From Paracoccaceae bacterium (GTDB lineage: Bacteria > Pseudomonadota > Alphaproteobacteria > Rhodobacterales > Rhodobacteraceae), in the NCBI GenBank assembly GCA_007128995.1, contig SKWJ01000406.1:1-10667 (forward strand): a DNA stretch of 10,667 nt. The letters run 5' to 3'. This document shows, piece after piece, positions 1-6,224 of the stretch; positions within the stretch are counted from its first letter, which is position 1; every line of letters begins with the position of its first letter. Both the position numbers and the translations under genes were made by a program. A model generated the notes under the pieces. That model ran no database searches. It was not told the origin of the DNA and saw only the letters and a program-made list of their open reading frames with translations.

Positions 1-43
1 CCACCGGCTCAGGCCCCAACCAGCAACGTCCCCGCCGCCGGTG
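1..43 (-). ncRNA. 5' leader of a leftward stable RNA transcript (partial)
   Basis: This is the stretch expected to be transcribed from the promoter at 50-78, with a start predicted near position 43. Seen: the predicted transcript begins CACCGGC, and the matching GCCGGTG lies at its far end (plus-strand 2-8 and 37-43), so the first 42 nt can close into a 7-bp stem. No start codon with a ribosome site is visible on the minus strand. Inference: the layout (strong promoter, GC-rich discriminator, structured leader) fits an rRNA operon leader or another stable RNA, but the RNA itself lies outside the window and cannot be confirmed. Confidence 0.35.
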
Positions 44-49
44 AAGCGC

Positions 50-78
50 TATCTAGGCAATCATCCCTCAGCCCGCAA
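50..78 (-). promoter_or_regulatory. Strong sigma70-type promoter, stable-RNA style
   Basis: On the minus strand, TTGCGG (73-78) and TAGATA (50-55) are separated by exactly 17 bp. The -10 box is followed by the GC-rich GCGC, the kind of discriminator found in stringently controlled rRNA and tRNA promoters. Upstream of the -35 box (about 79-118) the minus strand is T-rich in an otherwise G+C-rich neighbourhood, resembling an UP element. TAGATA matches the consensus TATAAT in only three positions, but this is common in this group. It points away from tyrA and out of the window, so its target is not seen. Confidence 0.55.
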
Positions 79-118
79 GTGCAAAATGTACCAAAACCAA
101 GAAAAATGAAAAACCCCC
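79..118 (-). promoter_or_regulatory. T-rich upstream element; also possible tyrA transcript end
   Basis: About 40 bp with several runs of T on the minus strand, sharply different from flanking DNA. Placed immediately upstream of the -35 box at 73-78, it is in the right position for an UP element binding the RNA polymerase alpha subunit. It also lies downstream of tyrA on the same strand, so it could contribute to ending that transcript. I could not find a good GC-rich stem directly before the T runs, so a classical terminator is not supported. Confidence 0.35.
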
Positions 119-164
119 ACCCGCTCGCTGCGATACGTACAGACACAGCACGCTCTCACCCTTT

Positions 165-196
165 GCTACATGGGTTTGAAGCTACATGGGTTTGAA
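165..196. repeat. Perfect 16-bp tandem direct repeat, two copies
   Basis: GCTACATGGGTTTGAA occurs at 165-180 and again at 181-196 with no mismatch and no spacer. The flanks (CCTTT before, CGTCAC after) do not continue the repeat. It lies 40 bp beyond the tyrA stop codon and about 90 bp upstream of the leftward promoter. It may be a recent slippage duplication or a tandem protein-binding site; the sequence does not decide. Confidence 0.9.
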
Positions 197-236
197 CGTC
201 ACGAACGCCCAAGCTCGGTGGGACACGCCACGGCAG

Positions 237-1148
237 CTACCTGCTGCGGCCAAAATCAGGCGCGTCAGTGTCCTGTCCTGCATCGATGATGCCCCGGCGA
301 ATCGCGCGGGTGCGGGTGAAGTAGTCGTGCAGGAGCGCGCCGTCGCCCTGCCGAATCGCCCGTTGAAGCGCGAACAGCTCTTCGGTGAAACGCCCGAGGA
401 TTTCCAGTGTGGCGTCCTTGTTGGTCAGAAACACATCCCGCCACATCGTCGGGTCAGAGGCTGCGATTCGGGTGAAGTCACGGAAACCGGCTGCCGAATA
501 CTTGATGACTTCGCTATCCGTTACGCGGCGCAGGTCATCGGCGACACCGACCATCGTGTAGGCAATCAGGTGGGGCGTGTGGCTGGTGACCGCGAGGACA
601 AGATCATGATGCGGCGCATCCATCAGGTCGACATTGGCCCCCATCCCTTGCCAGAGCGATTCGAGGCGGCGCAGTGCCACGCTGTCGCAGCCTTCGAGAG
701 GCGTCAGGATGCACCAGCGATTGTCAAACAGGCTCGCGAACCCGGAACGCGGGCCGGAATGCTCGGTTCCTGCAAGCGGGTGGCCGGGGATGAAATGGAC
801 CGTGTCAGGCAGTTGCGGGGCGACCGCGTCGATCACCGCCTGCTTCACCGACCCGACATCCGTCACTGTCGCACCCGCGGACAGATGCGGTGCAATTTCC
901 TGCGCCACAGCCTGCATGGCGCCAATGGGCATGCACAGAACCACGAGATCCGCACCGCGCACGGCCTCTGCTGCCGTGTCGCAGACCTCATCGACCAGAT
1001 TGATTTCGCGCGCGATCGCGCGGGTCTCTTCCGAGCGCGCTGTCCCGGCGCTTTGCCCGACCAGGCCAGCGCGCCGCATGGCATGCGCCATGGAGGATGC
1101 AATCAGCCCAAGCCCGATAAAGGCAACACGCTGATAGAGCACTCTCAT
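237..1148 (-). CDS. tyrA: Prephenate/arogenate dehydrogenase (cyclohexadienyl dehydrogenase)
   Basis: A 303-residue NAD(P)-dependent dehydrogenase that oxidatively decarboxylates prephenate and/or arogenate on the way to tyrosine, in the cytoplasm. Seen: an N-terminal Rossmann fold with GLGLIAS at residues 12-18, TDVGSVK at 96-102, the family signature HPLAGTE at 123-129, and a helical C-terminal domain with [13 protein letters not shown] (181-193) and [13 protein letters not shown] (221-233). Length is normal for a monofunctional enzyme; there is no chorismate mutase or ACT domain. The ATG overlaps the hisC stop as ATGA, and GGAG lies 8 nt upstream inside hisC, so the two are translationally coupled. 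The family is certain; whether prephenate or arogenate is preferred cannot be read from the sequence. The symbol tyrC is also used for such enzymes. Confidence 0.95.
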   Translation of the reverse strand: MRVLYQRVAFIGLGLIASSMAHAMRRAGLVGQSAGTARSEETRAIAREINLVDEVCDTAAEAVRGADLVVLCMPIGAMQAVAQEIAPHLSAGATVTDVGSVKQAVIDAVAPQLPDTVHFIPGHPLAGTEHSGPRSGFASLFDNRWCILTPLEGCDSVALRRLESLWQGMGANVDLMDAPHHDLVLAVTSHTPHLIAYTMVGVADDLRRVTDSEVIKYSAAGFRDFTRIAASDPTMWRDVFLTNKDATLEILGRFTEELFALQRAIRQGDGALLHDYFTRTRAIRRGIIDAGQDTDAPDFGRSR

Positions 1149-2233
1149 CCCTGCTGCTCCATGAAGGCCCCGATCACATGGGCGACGCGGCGACAGGCGG
1201 ATTCGTCGCCGATCGTGATTCGCAAAGCTTCGGGCAGGCCGTAGCTGCCGACTTGCCGCACGATCAGGCCATCCGCCAGCAGCGCGGCGTTACAGGCCCC
1301 GGCCTGCTCTGCCGAGCGAAACCGTGCCAGCACGAAATTGGCATGCGACGGATCGGTTGCAACGCCAAGCGCATTCAGTCTGTCGGTCAGCCAGTCGCGC
1401 ATCCGCGCATTCTCTGTCAGCGACCGGGTCACATGTATGACATCGCCCAGTGCTGCCTCGGCGACATCAAGCTGCACAGTGGACAGGTTGAAGGGGCCCC
1501 GAACCCGGTTCAGCACATCCATCACATGCTGCGGCCCATAGCCCCAGCCCACCCGCAAGCCACCCAGACCGTAGAGTTTTGAGAAGGTCCGCGTCATTAC
1601 CACGTTTTCGCGCGCATCAACCAGAGCAGCGCCACCATCATAATCTTCGGCATATTCCGCATATGCCCCGTCCAGCACCAGAAGTGCCTGTTTGGGCAGC
1701 TTCTTCGCAAGGCGTGTCACTTCCGACAGCGGAATCATGGTGCCCGTCGGGTTATTCGGGTTGGCAATGAAGACAAGCTTCGTGCGTTTCGTGACCGCCG
1801 CAAGCAACGCATCGACATCGGTTGTCCGGTCTGTTTCCGGTGCCACGACCGGCGTCGCACCTGCGGCCAGCGCCGATATGCGATACATCAAAAACCCATG
1901 CTGGCTATAGAGCACTTCGTCCCCGGGTCCGGCGTAGGACTGACACAGGAAGCTGATGATCTCATCCGATCCGGCCCCGCAGATGATCCGCCCGACATCG
2001 AGGCCGAACTGCGCCCCCAGAGCGGCCCGCAACCCGGCATGATCGGTCGACGGATAGCGATGCAGGTCATGGCCAGAGCGCGCGAAGGCCTGTCGCGCCA
2101 GATCGCCCGGACCGAACGGGTTTTCATTCGACGAAAGCTTGACCACATCATCGCGTCCAGCAATCTTGGAGCTTCCGCCCTGATAGAGTGCGATTTCCAG
2201 GATACCTGGCTGCGGACGTATATGCGCGTGCAT
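1145..2233 (-). CDS. hisC: Histidinol-phosphate aminotransferase
   Basis: A 362-residue PLP-dependent class I/II aminotransferase. It converts imidazole acetol phosphate to histidinol phosphate using glutamate; family members also transaminate aromatic keto acids. Seen: [10 protein letters not shown] (34-43) near the N terminus, CGAGSDEII (85-93), ANPNNPTGT (157-165) in the PLP site, D188 and Y191 in LDGAYAEY, and [20 protein letters not shown] (214-233), where K219 is the expected Schiff-base lysine. Length is typical. The ATG at 2233 has AGAGG about 7 nt upstream. It is not in a his operon: its partner is tyrA, which overlaps its stop codon. Inference: a role in tyrosine/phenylalanine synthesis as well as, or instead of, histidine synthesis. 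A second hisC elsewhere in the genome would argue for specialisation. Confidence 0.95.
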   Translation of the reverse strand: MHAHIRPQPGILEIALYQGGSSKIAGRDDVVKLSSNENPFGPGDLARQAFARSGHDLHRYPSTDHAGLRAALGAQFGLDVGRIICGAGSDEIISFLCQSYAGPGDEVLYSQHGFLMYRISALAAGATPVVAPETDRTTDVDALLAAVTKRTKLVFIANPNNPTGTMIPLSEVTRLAKKLPKQALLVLDGAYAEYAEDYDGGAALVDARENVVMTRTFSKLYGLGGLRVGWGYGPQHVMDVLNRVRGPFNLSTVQLDVAEAALGDVIHVTRSLTENARMRDWLTDRLNALGVATDPSHANFVLARFRSAEQAGACNAALLADGLIVRQVGSYGLPEALRITIGDESACRRVAHVIGAFMEQQG

Positions 2234-2257
2234 CGGATGCCTCTTGACCTGTTTGGC

Positions 2258-2281
2258 CCTGTCTTAGCGCCCGATGACAGG
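2258..2281 (-). promoter_or_regulatory. Inverted repeat in the hisC leader
   Basis: CCTGTC (2258-2263) and GACAGG (2276-2281) form a perfect 6-bp dyad with a 12-nt loop, starting 25 bp before the hisC start codon in the 112-bp gap after the transporter gene. It could be an RNA hairpin in the hisC leader or a DNA operator. There is no T run, so it is not a classical terminator, and I saw no leader peptide rich in aromatic residues or histidine. No convincing promoter boxes were found in this gap. Confidence 0.35.
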
Positions 2282-2345
2282 TGAAGCCAGCGCATTGCTT
2301 ATGTTTTCTTCAACCGCATGACAGTCGTTGCCGTTGTGCCGCGCC

Positions 2346-3335
2346 TCAGGGTGTCTCGTCTTCGGCTGACGTGTCCAGTCTGCCCAGATGGCTTGCGCGG
2401 GGGAAAGTCCCTGTGTCAGTCCGGGTGCGGGTTGCAAGCACTGGCTGATTATCCGAAACATTCGCCCGGTCTTCGCGCATCACGATGTATATCCCGCTGG
2501 CGATGATGACGCCTGCCCCGGCAATCGTGAACAGATCGACCCGTTCGCCGAAGAACAAGGCACCGAAAATGACGGCCCAGATGATCTGGGAATATTGCAT
2601 CGGCGCTATCTGAAAGGCTGGGGCGCGTTTATAGGCCGCAATCACACAAAGGCTGGCCACCAGCGCAAGCGCGGCCATCAGTGCCAAGGCGCCGAAATCG
2701 CCAAGCGGCATCGGCTGATAAACGAAGGGAAGCACCGCCCCCATCAGCAACAGATTGGCCATCATCGGATACAGCAACAGAACGACATTGCGTTCCTCCG
2801 CCCCGATCTTGCGCACAATGATAGAGGCAAAGGCACTCGTGAACGCGCCAACAAGTGCTGCAAGATGGCCGGCGTTCAGCCCCTCTCCCTGTCCCGGCCT
2901 CAGAACGATCAGCACCCCGACAAGCCCCACCAGCACGGCAGCCCCCCTGTGCAGGCCGACACGCTCTCCCAGTAGCGGCACGGACAGCACTGTGATCAGC
3001 AAGGGTGTTGCGAACAGTATGGCGTAAGTTTGCGCCAGTGGCAGCACTGAAAAAGCGTAGAACACCGTCACCCCGGTCACAACTGCTGCGATCGTCCGCA
3101 AGGCTGTCCAACCGGGTCTGCGGGGCAAAAGGTTTCCGTCAGTCGGATCGCGCATCAGCAGTATCATTGCCAGAGGCAGGCCAAGAAGCACGCTGAAAAA
3201 CACGATCTGAACAGGCGAGTAAGACCCGCCCAATGTCTTGACGATCACGTCATGAGCGGAAAAAAGCGCGAAAGCCGAGAGAGCGAGAAGCGGTCCGGCA
3301 AATGCAGATTGAAACAGGCGGTTGATAGAAGACAT
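2346..3335 (-). CDS. DMT superfamily (EamA) transporter
   Basis: A 329-residue inner-membrane protein of the drug/metabolite transporter superfamily with two tandem EamA repeats. Seen: about ten hydrophobic segments, the first repeat covering roughly residues 15-147 and the second 157-285. Each ends with the typical GER turn before the last helix (LLGERVGLHRGAAVLVGLVGVLIVL at 121-145 is split by that turn; FFGERVDLFTIAGAGVIIASG in the second). Residues 287-329 form a hydrophilic tail rich in D, E, T and R, longer than usual. The ATG at 3335 is preceded by GGGGA about 5-9 nt upstream. It follows ygfZ by 51 bp on the same strand and precedes hisC by 112 bp, so it may be cotranscribed with either. 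The substrate cannot be predicted; amino acids or other metabolites are possible for this family. Confidence 0.9.
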   Translation of the reverse strand: MSSINRLFQSAFAGPLLALSAFALFSAHDVIVKTLGGSYSPVQIVFFSVLLGLPLAMILLMRDPTDGNLLPRRPGWTALRTIAAVVTGVTVFYAFSVLPLAQTYAILFATPLLITVLSVPLLGERVGLHRGAAVLVGLVGVLIVLRPGQGEGLNAGHLAALVGAFTSAFASIIVRKIGAEERNVVLLLYPMMANLLLMGAVLPFVYQPMPLGDFGALALMAALALVASLCVIAAYKRAPAFQIAPMQYSQIIWAVIFGALFFGERVDLFTIAGAGVIIASGIYIVMREDRANVSDNQPVLATRTRTDTGTFPRASHLGRLDTSAEDETP

Positions 3336-3386
3336 GTCTGTCCCCGAATAAGCGTCGCTATCGCTAACATGCCCCTTGCGACTGGA

Positions 3387-4142
3387 TCAAGCCTGTTCCT
3401 GAGCGGGATGCCAGCGCAGGCGCGCATTGCCTGCGGTCATGGCATCTTTTGCGCGATCGAAACGCAGATAGGCAATCGCACGTCCATTGGACTGCGTGAA
3501 TATTTGTCCGGCAACCTTGTCATCTGCAAGAATATCGGCACCGATCGCAGCCTCACCCTCTATCGCAACTGTGGTAAGACCCTTTCTCAGTTGCGTCTTG
3601 TGATGCATCCGGGCGGTGACTTCCTGACCGACATAGCATCCTTTGCGGAAATCAAGCCCGTTCAACCGCTCAAACCCGGTTTCGAGAATGAATGTCTCTC
3701 CCGGCACAAGTTCGATACCCGACTCAGGGATGCAATGCAAAACGCGCAGCGCATCCCAATCGGTGCCATCGTCCGGCAAGGCCTTTCCATAAAGCCGCCA
3801 ACCAAGCGCCGGGTGACGCGGGTCGCGCAAAGCTCCTTCTGGTTCGGGACCAGTACCACGGCTAACAGGCATGTCTATCTGTTCCAACGAAATCTTTGAC
3901 CGCAGCTTGTATAGCGTCAGTCGCCGAAGCAAGTCCGAGGCCAGTGGCGCAGCAACATCCACAAGAACCCCCCCGTCCCTGTCAGCAACCAGGAAGAAAT
4001 CGGCCAGATATTTGCCCTGCGGAGTCAGAATGGCAGCATACAGAATATCGTTTTCGGCAAGCTTTCGCAGGTCATTTGTGACCAAACCCTGCAGAAACTT
4101 TTCGGGTTCCTGCCCCGATACGCGAATGATGCTGCGTGTCAT
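3387..4142 (-). CDS. ygfZ: Folate-binding Fe-S cluster protein YgfZ (GcvT-like)
   Basis: A 251-residue cytoplasmic protein of the YgfZ/IBA57 family, related to the GcvT aminomethyltransferase fold, which helps build or repair 4Fe-4S clusters using folate. Seen: the family signature KGCYVGQE at residues 167-174 with C169, followed by VTARMHHKTQLRKG, and an N-terminal FLQGLVTNDL segment with LTPQGKYLADFFL, both characteristic. A GTG at 4160 would give 257 residues and an ATG at 4148 gives 253, but AGGGG lies 6 nt before the ATG at 4142, so I chose that start. The gene lies upstream of the DMT transporter by 51 bp, and its 5' flank contains the structured 113-bp element at 4163-4275. Identity is well supported; exact client proteins are unknown. 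Confidence 0.93.
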   Translation of the reverse strand: MTRSIIRVSGQEPEKFLQGLVTNDLRKLAENDILYAAILTPQGKYLADFFLVADRDGGVLVDVAAPLASDLLRRLTLYKLRSKISLEQIDMPVSRGTGPEPEGALRDPRHPALGWRLYGKALPDDGTDWDALRVLHCIPESGIELVPGETFILETGFERLNGLDFRKGCYVGQEVTARMHHKTQLRKGLTTVAIEGEAAIGADILADDKVAGQIFTQSNGRAIAYLRFDRAKDAMTAGNARLRWHPAQEQA

Positions 4143-4148
4143 TGTCAT

Positions 4149-4153
4149 CCCCT
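4149..4153 (-). promoter_or_regulatory. Ribosome binding site deciding the ygfZ start
   Basis: On the minus strand AGGGG sits 6 nt before the ATG at 4142. It overlaps the alternative ATG at 4148 and falls inside the longer GTG-initiated frame, so it supports the shortest of the three candidate starts. Confidence 0.6.
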
Positions 4154-4162
4154 GTGTCACTG

Positions 4163-4275
4163 CAGCCCTCTACATAATGCACCGTCCCAGCCCCGAACAG
4201 GGGGGCTCTGCTGAGGTGCTCCGCCTTCGGCTTTGTGGGCGACACCACTTCGGTTCCCCACCCCCCTAGAGGCTG
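4163..4275. repeat. Structured intergenic element bounded by imperfect inverted repeats
   Basis: The ends CAGCCCTCTA (4163-4172) and TAGAGGCTG (4267-4275) pair over 9 bp with one bulged C. Between them are further dyads: AGCCCC/GGGGCT (near 4189-4207), CCG/CGG around CCTT, GTGGG/CCCAC enclosing ACC/GGT, and a G6 run that could pair with the C6 run at 4261-4266. The element fills most of the 166-bp gap between the pirin stop and the ygfZ ATG. It may be a small dispersed palindromic repeat (REP/MITE-like) or a structured leader of ygfZ. No open reading frame, transposase remnant or T-run terminator is visible in it. Confidence 0.6.
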
Positions 4276-4308
4276 TAACTGCGGCTCGGATAGTGCCAGC
4301 AGGGCAGA

Positions 4309-5220
4309 TCAGTGCGCAGCGCGGATGAACGTCCCGTTGCGTAGCTCGCGCATCGCGGCCTGAATCTCTGCCTGGGTATTCATCACGATCGGGCCGTGCC
4401 AAGCGACAGGTTCCTGTAATGGTGCGCCGGATATCAAGAGAAAGCGTACCCCCATTTCGCCTGCCTGCACCGTCACTTCATCCCCGGTACCGAACCGGAT
4501 AAGCGTCCGATCCCCGGACAGGTCACGGATATTGACCTCCTGTCCCATGACTTCCTTTTCCAGCAAGACACCCGTCGGAGCAGAGGCATCTGCAAAATAC
4601 CCCGATCCGGCAAAGACATAGGCAAAAGCCCGGCGGTAGGTATCGACCTTGAAAGTCTTGCGCACACCGGGTGGCACGGAAATATCAAGATACTGGGGAT
4701 CGGCTGCAATCCCATCGACCGGACCAAGTTTGCCCCAGAAACTCCCGACAATGATGCGTACTTTGGTCCCATCGTTGTCAATCACCTCTGGTATGTCGGT
4801 GCCTTTCACATCCTGATAGCGCGGCGCAGTCATTTTCAGGCTTCCCGGCAGGTTGGCCCAAAGCTGGAAACCGTGCATCTGCCCAATCGCGTTTCCACGA
4901 GGCATTTCCTGATGCAGGATACCCGAGCCAGCGGTCATCCACTGAACATCTCCCGCACCCAGAGTCCCTGTGTTCCCGAGGCTGTCTCCATGATCGACTT
5001 CGCCTTCGAGGACATAGGTAATCGTCTCGATACCCCGGTGCGGATGCCACGGGAACCCGCGCAGGAAATGCTCCGGAACATCATTGCGGAAATCATCAAA
5101 CAGCAAAAACGGATCCAACTCACTCGGATCCTGAAATCCGAAAGCACGATGCAGATGCACCCCAGCGCCTTCAAGAGTGGGTTGGGCCTTGCGACGTTCC
5201 GTGACAGGACGAATGGACAT
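4309..5220 (-). CDS. Pirin family cupin protein
   Basis: A 303-residue bicupin metalloprotein of the pirin family. Known members include quercetin 2,3-dioxygenases and proteins that bind transcription or metabolic partners. Seen: the N-terminal cupin with H59 and H61 (WHPHRGIETITYVLEGEVDHGDSLG) and H103 and E105 (GILHQEMP), which line up with the metal ligands of human pirin (H56, H58, H101, E103). The C-terminal pirin domain ends with GPIVMNTQAEI. The frame extends to 5310, but the family begins MSIRPV and GGAG (5227-5230) lies 6 nt before the ATG at 5220, so I use that start. It stands between a small hypothetical gene and ygfZ with gaps over 100 bp on both sides, so it may be a single transcription unit. 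The substrate is unknown. Confidence 0.93.
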   Translation of the reverse strand: MSIRPVTERRKAQPTLEGAGVHLHRAFGFQDPSELDPFLLFDDFRNDVPEHFLRGFPWHPHRGIETITYVLEGEVDHGDSLGNTGTLGAGDVQWMTAGSGILHQEMPRGNAIGQMHGFQLWANLPGSLKMTAPRYQDVKGTDIPEVIDNDGTKVRIIVGSFWGKLGPVDGIAADPQYLDISVPPGVRKTFKVDTYRRAFAYVFAGSGYFADASAPTGVLLEKEVMGQEVNIRDLSGDRTLIRFGTGDEVTVQAGEMGVRFLLISGAPLQEPVAWHGPIVMNTQAEIQAAMRELRNGTFIRAAH

Positions 5221-5226
5221 GTGACA

Positions 5227-5230
5227 CTCC
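5227..5230 (-). promoter_or_regulatory. Ribosome binding site deciding the pirin start
   Basis: GGAG on the minus strand, 6 nt upstream of the ATG at 5220. It argues against the longer reading frame that reaches 5310, whose first 30 residues do not resemble a pirin N terminus. Confidence 0.65.
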
Positions 5231-5254
5231 GATAAGCTGATCTTGCGCAATGAA

Positions 5255-5302
5255 GATCGGCCCTGCCGTGCCAGTTCGCAACCCGTTACACGCGAACCGA
5301 TC
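5255..5302 (-). promoter_or_regulatory. Nested dyads upstream of the pirin gene
   Basis: An outer GATCGG/CCGATC pair (5255-5260 and 5297-5302) encloses an inner GTTCGC/GCGAAC pair (5274-5279 and 5292-5297) with a 12-nt loop; the right arms share one base. They fall in the 106-bp gap upstream of the pirin ATG. They could be a folded 5' leader or operator half-sites. A weak promoter candidate (TTGCGA, 17 bp, GATCTT on the minus strand) overlaps the same region. Confidence 0.35.
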
Positions 5303-5321
5303 CTGTTCACAGATGCACAGC

Positions 5322-5336
5322 GCGCTTCAAAAGCGC
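5322..5336 (-). terminator. Short hairpin across the stop codon of the small tail-anchored gene
   Basis: GCGCTT and AAGCGC pair over 6 bp with a 3-nt loop, and the stop codon (5327-5329) lies within it. No U run follows, so termination is only a possibility. Confidence 0.25.
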
Positions 5337-5749
5337 AGGAGATCGATTGTATATACAGCGATCAGCCCAGACGCGATTGCCATGACCAGTGCCAGCAAGG
5401 CCCGGATCTGCCAGCGCCGCCCGGACTGGGCGGACAGGCGTGGCGTGGGTTGCGTACCGTCCTGCAAGCGCGCCCTGAAGTCCTGACGAACTTCAACCGC
5501 GAAAGCGGCAAGGGCTGCGCCATTCAGGACAGGGTCATCTGTCAGCGGGTCGTGCCGAACCGTGCTGCGCGCCTTTTCACGCCGCCGCGCGGAACGCAGC
5601 TTTGGCCATCGTGTCCAGACTTCTCTGGGCGGTGCGCTCGGCATGACTACGTCGACTGTATTGGCAATGATCCCGACCCGTGCCTGACGTTCTGCCACGC
5701 GCCGCGCATATGCGACATGTCGGTCGCTTGGCCCTTCATTTCCCGGCAT
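5327..5749 (-). CDS. Hypothetical tail-anchored membrane protein
   Basis: A 140-residue protein I do not recognise. Seen: a basic, arginine-rich soluble part (residues 1-115, with a dense R/K cluster at 46-66) and one hydrophobic segment at about 116-138 (ALLALVMAIASGLIAVYTIDLL) only two residues from the C terminus. This predicts a tail-anchored inner-membrane protein with its N terminus in the cytoplasm. The ATG at 5749 is preceded by AGGTGA about 5 nt upstream, a good ribosome site, and codon choice looks like that of neighbours, so I consider it real. It follows the HNH gene by 58 bp on the same strand and may share its transcript. No catalytic motif is visible and no function is proposed. 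Confidence 0.65.
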   Translation of the reverse strand: MPGNEGPSDRHVAYARRVAERQARVGIIANTVDVVMPSAPPREVWTRWPKLRSARRREKARSTVRHDPLTDDPVLNGAALAAFAVEVRQDFRARLQDGTQPTPRLSAQSGRRWQIRALLALVMAIASGLIAVYTIDLLRF

Positions 5750-5807
5750 TGTTCACCTGAAAGCAGTTGTGCAGCCCACAGAGTGCCACAGCGTCTTTAA
5801 AGCGGGT

Positions 5808-6113
5808 TTAACGCCGCCGCGTCCTGCGACGACCGGGCACTTTTGATGCGAATTCCGGGGGCCGGCGTGCGACCCATGCGATGAAACTGGCCAGTCTCGG
5901 ATGCGCGCGCAAGGCTTCCGTGGTGCTGTACGCGCGCGCGAGTTCCGTTTCCGAAAGCGTTGCATGTATTTCACGGTGGCACATGTGATGCAGCAGCACC
6001 ACCGGTCCACCCTTGCCGCCACGCAATTTGGGCACAAGGTGATGCAGGCTCTGAGGTACGTCCGCAGGAATGGGACGACTACAGAGCGGACAGATCGGAG
6101 TTTCATATTCCAT
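5808..6113 (-). CDS. Small HNH-family endonuclease-like protein
   Basis: A 101-residue protein with an HNH (beta-beta-alpha metal) fold. Seen: a zinc-type knuckle C8xxC11, the paired H24-H25 with the following PKxRGGKGG loop, and C45-H46 with H50 in HHMCHREIHA. The central asparagine of the canonical HNH motif is not obvious. The second half (residues 51-101) contains a helical segment and a very basic tail (GRRRTRRR) that could bind nucleic acid. Related stand-alone proteins of this size are widespread in proteobacteria and mostly uncharacterised. The ATG at 6113 lacks a clear ribosome site, so a leaderless or short-leader mRNA is possible. It is divergent from the NTF2-like gene and 58 bp ahead of the tail-anchored hypothetical gene. 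It is not next to a phage terminase or a restriction gene. Confidence 0.85.
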   Translation of the reverse strand: MEYETPICPLCSRPIPADVPQSLHHLVPKLRGGKGGPVVLLHHMCHREIHATLSETELARAYSTTEALRAHPRLASFIAWVARRPPEFASKVPGRRRTRRR

Positions 6114-6167
6114 TTTTGCAAGATGTGATATAGACAGGCGCCGACTTTCCAGGTTTGGCTTGCGTGA

Positions 6168-6204
6168 TTACCCTCTCGGTAAGCTTCCAGCCAGATTTAA
6201 TCTG
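6168..6204. promoter_or_regulatory. Two dyads in the divergent HNH / NTF2-like promoter region
   Basis: In the 111-bp gap between divergent genes, TTACC/GGTAA (6168-6172 and 6178-6182, 5-nt loop) is followed by the perfect palindrome CAGATT-T-AATCTG (6192-6204), which ends 20 bp before the ATG at 6225. The second is placed where an operator for the plus-strand gene would be. On the minus strand TATATC, about 20 bp before the HNH start, resembles a -10 box without a good -35 partner. No promoter on either strand is convincing. Confidence 0.4.
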
Positions 6205-6224
6205 CACAGAAGAAAGAACAAACC

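Noticed and set aside
3..44. Plus-strand reading TGSGPNQQRPRRR then stop, which could be the C terminus of a gene from the left
   Set aside because: The tail is plausible but only 13 codons, and the same DNA has a well-spaced minus-strand promoter and a self-complementary leader. Left as an open alternative.
186..1244. 352-codon open frame on the plus strand
   Set aside because: Antisense shadow of tyrA; no recognisable domain and no ribosome site, while the opposite strand encodes a clear enzyme.
2388..2975. 195-codon open frame on the plus strand
   Set aside because: Antisense to the DMT transporter; the sequence has no family resemblance.
3252..3899. 215-codon open frame on the plus strand
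   Set aside because: Lies across ygfZ and the transporter start on the other strand; a shadow.
4189..4207. GC-rich hairpin after the pirin gene as a Rho-independent terminator
   Set aside because: No T run follows on the minus strand; better explained as part of the larger structured element.
5221..5310. 30-residue N-terminal extension of the pirin frame
   Set aside because: No match to pirin N termini, and a GGAG ribosome site precedes the internal ATG at 5220.
5243..5800. 185-codon open frame on the plus strand opposite the tail-anchored gene
   Set aside because: Composition is not protein-like (scattered cysteines, no domain) and the minus-strand gene has a better ribosome site and a clean membrane segment.
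5753..6121. 122-codon minus-strand frame overlapping the HNH gene
   Set aside because: Out-of-frame shadow of the HNH gene, whose zinc and HNH residues are clear.
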